A DNA stretch of 64,000 nucleotides from Mesorhizobium mediterraneum (GTDB lineage Bacteria; Pseudomonadota; Alphaproteobacteria; Rhizobiales; Rhizobiaceae): assembly GCF_002284565.1 (NCBI RefSeq), contig NZ_NPKI01000051.1:123104-187103 (forward strand), given 5' to 3'. Positions 58,601 through 64,000 of this stretch are shown piece after piece. Within the stretch, counting starts at the first letter, position 1. Every line of letters starts with the position of its first letter. The translations under genes were made by a program, and so were the position numbers. The notes under the pieces are model-generated. The model worked only from the letters and a program-made list of their open reading frames with translations. It was not told the origin of the DNA and did not search any database.

Positions 58601-59539
58601 ATGATGAAGTCGCCGACAATCCTGGCCGTAGGCGGCGCCTATATAGATCGGCGCGGCCAGGTTTCGGGCGCCTTTGTGCCGGCAGCGTCGAATCCCGGCA
58701 CGATGCGCGAGGCTGTCGGCGGCGCCGTCTTCAATGCGCTGCGCAGCGCCGTGCGCCGCGGCGTTTCCGGCTCGCTGCTTTCGGTGCGCGGCGGTGATGT
58801 TCTGGCCGATACGGTCTCGCGCGCCATCCATGCTGCCGGCATTGCCGATCTGTCCGCGGTGTTCCTCGATCGCGCGACGCCGAGCAACACGATGCTGGTC
58901 GACGGCGACGGTGCGCTGATCGTCGGCCTTGCCGACATGGCGCTCTACGATCTGGCGCTTGCCAAGCAGATCCGCCGCGCCAAGGTGCGCGAGGCGATCA
59001 GCACTGCCGATGCGATCCTGTGCGACGCAAACCTGCCATCGGCAGCACTTGAGCGGCTGGTGGCGCTTGCCGCCGGCAAGCCGGTTTTCGCCCTTGCCGT
59101 CTCACCGGCCAAGGCGGCGCGACTCGCGCCAATGCTCGGCAGTCTGGCGCTGGTCTTCATGAACCGGCGCGAGGCCATCGCACTCGCCGATGTGGGTATC
59201 GGTGCTGCGGAGCAAGATATCATCGACGGCCTGAGGCGCGCGGACCTCAAAGGCGGCGTCGTGACGGCGGATGACGGTCCGGTGCTGGGCTTCGACGAGG
59301 TCGGCGCCTTCTCGATCCTGCCGCCAGCCCCAGGAAAGGTGTCGGACAGCGCCGGCGATGCGCTGGGGGGTGCAACGGTGGCTGCCCTGCTCAACGGCCT
59401 GACACTACGTGCGGCGCTACGCGAAGGCGTTGCCGTGGCGATGCTTGCCAGCGAGGGTATGGGGCGTGCGCCGGCTTTTACGGCGGCGAGTTTTGCTGAG
59501 GCGCTGACCCTTGTGCCCGAGGCGCAGGACTTGGCATGA
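58601..59539 (+). CDS. PfkB family carbohydrate kinase (ribokinase fold)
   Basis: 312 residues; ATG 58601 or 58604. PfkB pattern: ILAVGGAYIDRRGQV at the start, GGAVFNALRSAVRRG for sugar binding, and a C-terminal DSAGDALGGATVAALLNG where the catalytic Asp stands. The usual GAGD anion hole reads SAGD here. Related sequences near pseudouridine catabolism are called PsuK-like, but no psuG is next to it. It diverges from recA. Confidence 0.82.
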   Translation: MMKSPTILAVGGAYIDRRGQVSGAFVPAASNPGTMREAVGGAVFNALRSAVRRGVSGSLLSVRGGDVLADTVSRAIHAAGIADLSAVFLDRATPSNTMLVDGDGALIVGLADMALYDLALAKQIRRAKVREAISTADAILCDANLPSAALERLVALAAGKPVFALAVSPAKAARLAPMLGSLALVFMNRREAIALADVGIGAAEQDIIDGLRRADLKGGVVTADDGPVLGFDEVGAFSILPPAPGKVSDSAGDALGGATVAALLNGLTLRAALREGVAVAMLASEGMGRAPAFTAASFAEALTLVPEAQDLA

Positions 59540-59564
59540 GGTGATGACCAGCGGGGAGGCAAGC

Positions 59565-59888
59565 CTACTTGCCGGCCCGCAGCCCCGCCTCATAGGCCCG
59601 GCGTGCCCAGACCGCCATCTCATCCGGATCATCGAAGGCACTGTCAGGGATGCTCCAGTATGGCATGGACACGAGTTTGCCATGCCTCGAGCCGGTATAG
59701 GTCCATTGCCGACAGCCGGCCGCTTCGAATTCCGGCGCGCTTTCCGCGTCGGCCTTCAGCAAAAGTTCACCGCGAAGGACGATCGCGACGATGACCCGGT
59801 CGAAGTAGATGCCCTTGCCGCCGAACAGCTTGCGGATGCTGACCGGGCCCAAGCCTTCGAAAAGTTCGGCGATGCGTTCATTGTCCAT
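59565..59888 (-). CDS. TfoX N-terminal domain protein
   Basis: 107 residues. IAELFEGLGPVSIRKLFGGKGIYFDRVIVAIVLRGELLLKAD is the standard TfoX_N pattern; YTGSRHGKLVSMPYWSIPDSAFDD follows. The competence-linked C-terminal TfoX domain is missing, as is normal in rhizobia, so the function is open. It converges on the PfkB gene with a 25-base gap. Confidence 0.9.
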   Translation of the reverse strand: MDNERIAELFEGLGPVSIRKLFGGKGIYFDRVIVAIVLRGELLLKADAESAPEFEAAGCRQWTYTGSRHGKLVSMPYWSIPDSAFDDPDEMAVWARRAYEAGLRAGK

Positions 59889-59978
59889 GCCGCGATCATG
59901 TCATCGGGATTTCTCCTTGTCATCGCCGCAACCAGCACCATCCTGACAAGTTGAGACCAATTTCGTCGGAGTTTTTTC

Positions 59979-60476
59979 ATGCCGCTTCTGCTCAAAGGGT
60001 CCTGCCGGTGCAACGCTGTCTGTTTCGAGGTGGAAAGCCACACGCCGGTGCCGTTCATGCTGTGCTACTGCTCGATCTGCCGCAAGCAGCAGGGCGGCGG
60101 TGGCTTTGCCATCAATCTCGGCGCCGATTTCGACACGTTGAAAATCAAGGGCAAACGCAATCTTGGCGTCTACCAGGCGGAGATCGAGGACGACGAGCAT
60201 CCGCAATGCGAGGTTTCAACGGGCGAGCGGAATTTCTGCCGGAAATGCGGATCGGCACTGTGGCTCTACGATCCGACCTGGCCGGAACTGGTCCATCCCT
60301 TCGCGTCGGCGATCGACACAGACCTGCCGAAACCACCTGAAAAGGTGCATCTCATGCTGAAATACAAGGCGAACTGGGTCGAACCTGACGTCGGCAAGGG
60401 CGACAAGGTGTTCGACGTCTACCCGGAAGAGTCGATCGCCGACTGGCACAAACGAACAAAAATGTGGGTGGAGTGA
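59979..60476 (+). CDS. GFA family (glutathione-dependent formaldehyde-activating) protein
   Basis: 165 residues. Zinc ligands of the Mss4-like fold: GSCRCNAVCFEV, LCYCSICRKQQGGGGFAINLG and NFCRKCGSALW. GFA proteins bind glutathione adducts, but most members have unproven activity. Ends 10 bases before the converging sufA. Confidence 0.9.
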   Translation: MPLLLKGSCRCNAVCFEVESHTPVPFMLCYCSICRKQQGGGGFAINLGADFDTLKIKGKRNLGVYQAEIEDDEHPQCEVSTGERNFCRKCGSALWLYDPTWPELVHPFASAIDTDLPKPPEKVHLMLKYKANWVEPDVGKGDKVFDVYPEESIADWHKRTKMWVE

Positions 60477-60485
60477 GGAGCCCGA

Positions 60486-60866
60486 TCAGGCCGAAGCGCG
60501 TGCCTCGGCCAGTGCCTTCAGATCGGCCGGCTTGAGCTCAACCGATTCGCCGCAACCGCAGGCCGAACTCTGGTTCGGGTTGCGGAAGGTGAAGCCGGTG
60601 CGCAGCGTCGTCTGCTCGAAATCCATCTCGGTGCCGAACAGGAAAAGCGCCGCTTCGGGCGCGACATAGACATGGGCGCCGTCGCGCTCGATATGATCGT
60701 CCTTGGTGTTCGGCTCGGTCACCAGGTCGACCGTATACTCCATGCCGGCGCAGCCGCCCTTCTTGATGCCGAGACGAATGCCATGCGCATTCTCACGGGT
60801 TGCGACGATCTCGCGCACCCGGTCAGCAGCCTTTTCGGTCATCGTGATGACGGCGAAGCGTCCCAT
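60486..60866 (-). CDS. sufA: A-type iron-sulfur carrier SufA
   Basis: 126 residues. The three cysteines of A-type carriers are present: KKGGCAGMEY and SSACGCGESV (CGC). Carries Fe-S clusters from the SUF scaffold to targets. Last gene of the suf operon sufC-sufD-sufS-sufT-sufA; a 93-base gap separates it from sufT. Confidence 0.94.
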   Translation of the reverse strand: MGRFAVITMTEKAADRVREIVATRENAHGIRLGIKKGGCAGMEYTVDLVTEPNTKDDHIERDGAHVYVAPEAALFLFGTEMDFEQTTLRTGFTFRNPNQSSACGCGESVELKPADLKALAEARASA

Positions 60867-60959
60867 CTTCTTCTTTCTCCATTGCGTGCAGGTTCAAGGC
60901 CTGCCGAATGATTCCTCACCTAAAATGGTGAAATTTTCTGCCCGGCGCAAGTATGCCCA

Positions 60960-61361
60960 TTAATACCAGCCCACCGCGACCTGCGCCTCTTCCGACATGC
61001 GGTCGGGCGACCAGGGCGGATCGAAGGTCATGTTGACCTCGACGCCGGACACGCCTTCGACGGCGCCGACGGCATTCTCCACCCAGCCGGGCATTTCGCC
61101 GGCCACCGGACAGCCCGGCGCGGTCAGCGTCATGTCGATCTTGACCGAGCGGTCGTCCTCGATGTCGATCTTGTAGATCAGGCCAAGCTCGTAGATGTCG
61201 GCCGGGATTTCCGGATCGTAGACTGTCTTGAGCGCCGAGACGATGTCGTCGGTCAGCCGCGCCAGTTCGTCGGCGGGAATGGCCGAGGCGGAAACTAGAC
61301 CGTTAGCGGTCGTTTCCGAAGTGGTCTCAGCGGTGCGGCCTGCATCATCCATGATCGTCAC
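60960..61361 (-). CDS. sufT: SUF-associated MIP18/DUF59 protein SufT
   Basis: 133 residues from GTG 61361, overlapping the sufS stop (GTGA); ATG 61352 is an alternative. Domain of about 100 residues: VYDPEIPADIYELGLIYKIDI and MTLTAPGCPVAGEMPGWVE with the conserved Cys, then NMTFDPPWSPDRMSEEA. SufT helps Fe-S maturation in bacteria. Confidence 0.93.
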   Translation of the reverse strand: MTIMDDAGRTAETTSETTANGLVSASAIPADELARLTDDIVSALKTVYDPEIPADIYELGLIYKIDIEDDRSVKIDMTLTAPGCPVAGEMPGWVENAVGAVEGVSGVEVNMTFDPPWSPDRMSEEAQVAVGWY

Positions 61362-62599
61362 CCGAAGAACTTTCGCGCTTTTTCGAGCGCATCTGCCAAA
61401 GCGTCGACTTCGGCCCTGGTATTATACATGCCGAACGATGCTCTGCATGTGGAGGTTACGCCGAAACGTTTCAACAGCGGCTGGGCGCAATGCGTGCCTG
61501 CGCGGACAGCAACGCCTTGCCTATCGATTACCATCGACACGTCGTGGGCATGAATGCCCTGAAGCTCGAAGGAGATGATGGCGCCCTTATCGGGCGCATC
61601 GCCGAAGATGCGCAGCGAGTTGATGGCCCGCAGCCGCTGATGGGCATAATCCTTCAAATCGGCCTCGTGCGCGGCAATGCGCTCGCGGCCGATCTTTTCC
61701 ATGTATTCCAGCGCAGAGCCCAGCCCGATCGCCTGCACGATCGGCGGCGTGCCGGCCTCGAAGCGGTGCGGCGGATCGTTGTAGGTGACGATGTCTTGCG
61801 TCACCTCCTCGATCATCTCGCCGCCGCCCATGAATGGGCGCATGCGTTCCAGCATGTCCTTCTTGCCATAGAGCACGCCGATGCCCGAGGGCCCGTAGAC
61901 TTTGTGGCCGGTGAAGACGAAGAAATCGCAGTCGAGATCCTGGACGTCGATCGGCATATGCACGGCGCTCTGGCTGCCGTCGACCAGCACCGGAATGCCG
62001 CGCGCGTGCGCGATACGGACGATCTCCTTGATCGGCGTCACCGTGCCCAACGCATTCGACATGTGCGTGATGGCGACGAGCTTGGTGCGATCGGTCAGCC
62101 GCTTCTCGAACTCTTCGATATGGAAGACGCCGAGATCGTCGACCGGCACCCAGACAAGCTTGGCACCCTGCCGCTCGCGGATGAAATGCCACGGCACGAT
62201 GTTGGAATGGTGCTCCATGATCGAAAGGACTATTTCGTCGCCCTCGCCGATATTGGGCATGCCATAGCCGTAGGCGACAGTGTTGATCGCCGCGGTCGTG
62301 TTGGAAGTGAAGACGATGTTGTCGGTGCTTGGCGTGTTGAGGAAACGGCGAACCGTCTCGCGCGCTTTCTCATAGGCATCGGTCGCGGCATTCGACAGGA
62401 AATGCAGCCCGCGATGGACGTTGGCGTATTCCTGGGAATAAGCGTGCTGGATGGTGTCGAGCACGATCTGCGGCTTCTGTGCCGAAGCGCCATTGTCGAG
62501 ATAGACCAGCGGTTTGCCGTAGACTTCCCGCGACAGGATCGGGAAGTCGCGGCGGATCGCCTCGACGTCGTAGGGGATGTTTTCGACTTTCTGGTCCAT
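61358..62599 (-). CDS. sufS: Cysteine desulfurase SufS
   Basis: 413 residues from ATG 62599. PLP lysine in FVFTGHKVYGPSGIGVLYG (about residue 225), reactive Cys in RAGTHCAQPLLKRFG (about 363), and YLDNGASAQKPQ near the N-terminus. Takes sulfur from cysteine for the SUF scaffold. It follows sufD after 52 bases. Confidence 0.97.
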   Translation of the reverse strand: MDQKVENIPYDVEAIRRDFPILSREVYGKPLVYLDNGASAQKPQIVLDTIQHAYSQEYANVHRGLHFLSNAATDAYEKARETVRRFLNTPSTDNIVFTSNTTAAINTVAYGYGMPNIGEGDEIVLSIMEHHSNIVPWHFIRERQGAKLVWVPVDDLGVFHIEEFEKRLTDRTKLVAITHMSNALGTVTPIKEIVRIAHARGIPVLVDGSQSAVHMPIDVQDLDCDFFVFTGHKVYGPSGIGVLYGKKDMLERMRPFMGGGEMIEEVTQDIVTYNDPPHRFEAGTPPIVQAIGLGSALEYMEKIGRERIAAHEADLKDYAHQRLRAINSLRIFGDAPDKGAIISFELQGIHAHDVSMVIDRQGVAVRAGTHCAQPLLKRFGVTSTCRASFGMYNTRAEVDALADALEKARKFFG

Positions 62600-62651
62600 C
62601 ACAAGCTCTCTCGAGGCATCGCCTCATTCCGTCCAGCACCCCTCACCCACT

Positions 62652-63920
62652 TCACCCGTGCGTCGCGAACCAGCCGTCGAGCCTCGTTTCCAGCGCCTCG
62701 ACAATCGCCTCGTCGTCCAGTTCCTCGATCACCTCGGCGACGAACGCCTTCACCAACAGGCCACGGGCCGACTTCTCGTCGATACCGCGCGCCATCAGGT
62801 AGAACAGATGGCTGTGGTCGATCTCGGTGACGGTCGCGCCATGGCCGCAGACGACGTCGTCGGCGAAGATCTCGAGCTCCGGCTTGGTCGAGAACTCGCC
62901 GTCGTCCGACAGAAGCAGCGTGTTGCAGGCCATCTTGGCGTTGGTCTTCTGCGCATATTGGTGGACGTTGATGCGCCCCTGGAAGACGCCGCGCGCTCTT
63001 CCCGTCACCACGTTGCGGATCACTTCCGTGGAAGCCGTGTGCGGCACGGCATGGTCGAGCACCATGGTCACGTCCGTATGGGTGTCGCCGGCAAGCAGGT
63101 TGATGCCGCGCAGCGTGAAATCGGCGCCTTCGCCTGTCGTCTTGACCACGATCTCCTGACGCACCAGCTTGCCGCCGGCATTCATCACGAACAGCGTCAG
63201 TTTGGAATTCTTGCCAAGATGCGCCTTGAACTGGGCAAGATGCGTGGCCGTATCCGGCTGCTCCTGCACGATCAGCCACGTCACGTCGGCGCCCTCGTCA
63301 AGCAGAAGCTGGCTGACCGAACTGACCAGTGCGGCGCCCTCGCCCGTCTGGCGCTCGACGATGACAGCCTTGGCGCCGGCACCGACGCGGACGGCCAGGC
63401 GCACATGCGTCTGGCCGCCGGCCTGCAGGTTCTGCAACTCGACTGGCTTGTCCAGTTCGGCGCCATCGGCGATGTCGACAAAATAGCCGTCGGCGACAAA
63501 GGCTGTGTTCAGTGCGCCGATGGCATCGTCGGTGCCGTAGGGATCGAGCCCAGGTGCGATGCTGCCGTCGGTTAATTTCTCCGACAGGCGCTGGACGATA
63601 ACGCCGTCGATGACAGGCACTTTCGCGCTCGACACGCCGTTCAGCACCGGCAAAATGACGGAGCCCTCAACGATCGGCGCAATGGCTTTCGCGGCGGCTG
63701 CCGGATCGAAGTCCGGCACTGCATTCAGCAGACGGCGCAGGTCGGTGTAATGCCAGGATTCGATGCGCCGCGTCGGCAGTCCGCTCTTGATCGCCTCGAT
63801 GGCGTCGTCGCGCTTCAGCATCACCGTGCCGTCGCCGGGCAGCAGCGACAGCCGGTCGCTGAAGGCGTCGATCAGCGCTGTTTCGGCCGGCGTTCGCTGG
63901 GGTGTCGTGTGTATATTCAT
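62652..63920 (-). CDS. sufD: Fe-S assembly scaffold protein SufD
   Basis: 422 residues from ATG 63920 (AAGGCGAAAC upstream); an ATG 14 codons earlier is less likely. The SufBD beta-helix core is seen: ARGVFQGRINVHQYAQKTNA, EIFADDVVCGHGATVTEID and LFYLMARGIDEKSARGLLVKAF. The His in CGHGAT is the conserved SufD residue at the SufB-SufD interface. Confidence 0.97.
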   Translation of the reverse strand: MNIHTTPQRTPAETALIDAFSDRLSLLPGDGTVMLKRDDAIEAIKSGLPTRRIESWHYTDLRRLLNAVPDFDPAAAAKAIAPIVEGSVILPVLNGVSSAKVPVIDGVIVQRLSEKLTDGSIAPGLDPYGTDDAIGALNTAFVADGYFVDIADGAELDKPVELQNLQAGGQTHVRLAVRVGAGAKAVIVERQTGEGAALVSSVSQLLLDEGADVTWLIVQEQPDTATHLAQFKAHLGKNSKLTLFVMNAGGKLVRQEIVVKTTGEGADFTLRGINLLAGDTHTDVTMVLDHAVPHTASTEVIRNVVTGRARGVFQGRINVHQYAQKTNAKMACNTLLLSDDGEFSTKPELEIFADDVVCGHGATVTEIDHSHLFYLMARGIDEKSARGLLVKAFVAEVIEELDDEAIVEALETRLDGWFATHG

Positions 63921-63963
63921 CAGTTTCGCCTTGTTTGGCTTGCCTTCTGGGCCTTCTGGCATC

Positions 63964-64000
63964 TCACGCGGCTTGGCCGATCACGCCGGCATAGCCATTG
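63964..64000 (-). CDS. sufC: SufC ATPase, last residues only
   Basis: Reading back from TGA at 63964 gives NGYAGVIGQAA at the C-terminus, which fits the usual SufC ending (KNGYA...EAA). The gene is otherwise outside the window. Position directly before sufD agrees. Confidence 0.72.
   Translation of the reverse strand, partial: NGYAGVIGQAA

Overview
The window looks like chromosomal DNA of a Mesorhizobium-type alphaproteobacterium (order Hyphomicrobiales). Support: high G+C throughout; the purC-purS-small ORF-purQ-purL-bolA-grxD order; an ATP synthase zeta-type inhibitor (DUF1476) next to purC; a DUF1127 protein; the recA/alaS/icd/murI/rpsD block; and enzymes of vitamin B6 degradation that I recognise by near-verbatim recall of the characterised Mesorhizobium loti proteins. 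I saw no tRNA or rRNA gene, CRISPR array, transposase or phage gene.

Layout. 1-4940 (minus strand) is a maturation cassette for a CO-dehydrogenase/xanthine-dehydrogenase type molybdenum hydroxylase: MoeA/MobA-like fusion (cut by the window edge), XdhC, a separate XdhC_CoxI protein, a CoxE-like VWA protein and a CoxD-like MoxR ATPase. The hydroxylase itself is not in view. 4969-13765 is mixed metabolism: flavin reductase, periplasmic binding protein coupled to a P1 peptidase, small conserved proteins, purB, two paralogous RBBP9-type hydrolases flanking a VOC protein, and an HpcH/HpaI aldolase. 13886-23418 holds purine biosynthesis (purC, purS, purQ, purL), bolA and grxD, with a lipoprotein, two membrane-related genes and a MocR-type regulator between. 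23592-26522 has a Bcr/CflA exporter, a gntR-osmC operon with a striking palindromic operator, and a small secreted protein.

26597-46288 is a vitamin B6 (pyridoxine/pyridoxamine/pyridoxal) catabolic island. Pyridoxine 4-oxidase and pyridoxamine-pyruvate aminotransferase make pyridoxal. Pyridoxal 4-dehydrogenase and 4-pyridoxolactonase make 4-pyridoxic acid. A GMC enzyme (putative 4-pyridoxic acid dehydrogenase) and the FHMPC 5-dehydrogenase take this to 3-hydroxy-2-methylpyridine-4,5-dicarboxylate (HMPDC). Two unrelated ABC importers are embedded in the same operons. The known last three enzymes of the M. loti pathway (HMPDC decarboxylase, MHPC oxygenase, AAMS amidohydrolase) are absent. In their place lies an operon start encoding a gentisate-dioxygenase-like bicupin, an LVIVD beta-propeller protein, a RidA imine deaminase homologue and a glutathione transferase. 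I propose this is an alternative ring-opening branch for vitamin B6. Shared TTGGTTGAGTGC sites in front of the bicupin operon and between the GMC gene and its divergent gntR regulator support co-regulation.

46375-64000 returns to housekeeping: inositol-phosphatase-like protein, ttcA, rpsD, murI, trmJ, icd, alaS, recA, a PfkB kinase, small proteins, and the 3' part of a suf operon (sufC end, sufD, sufS, sufT, sufA).
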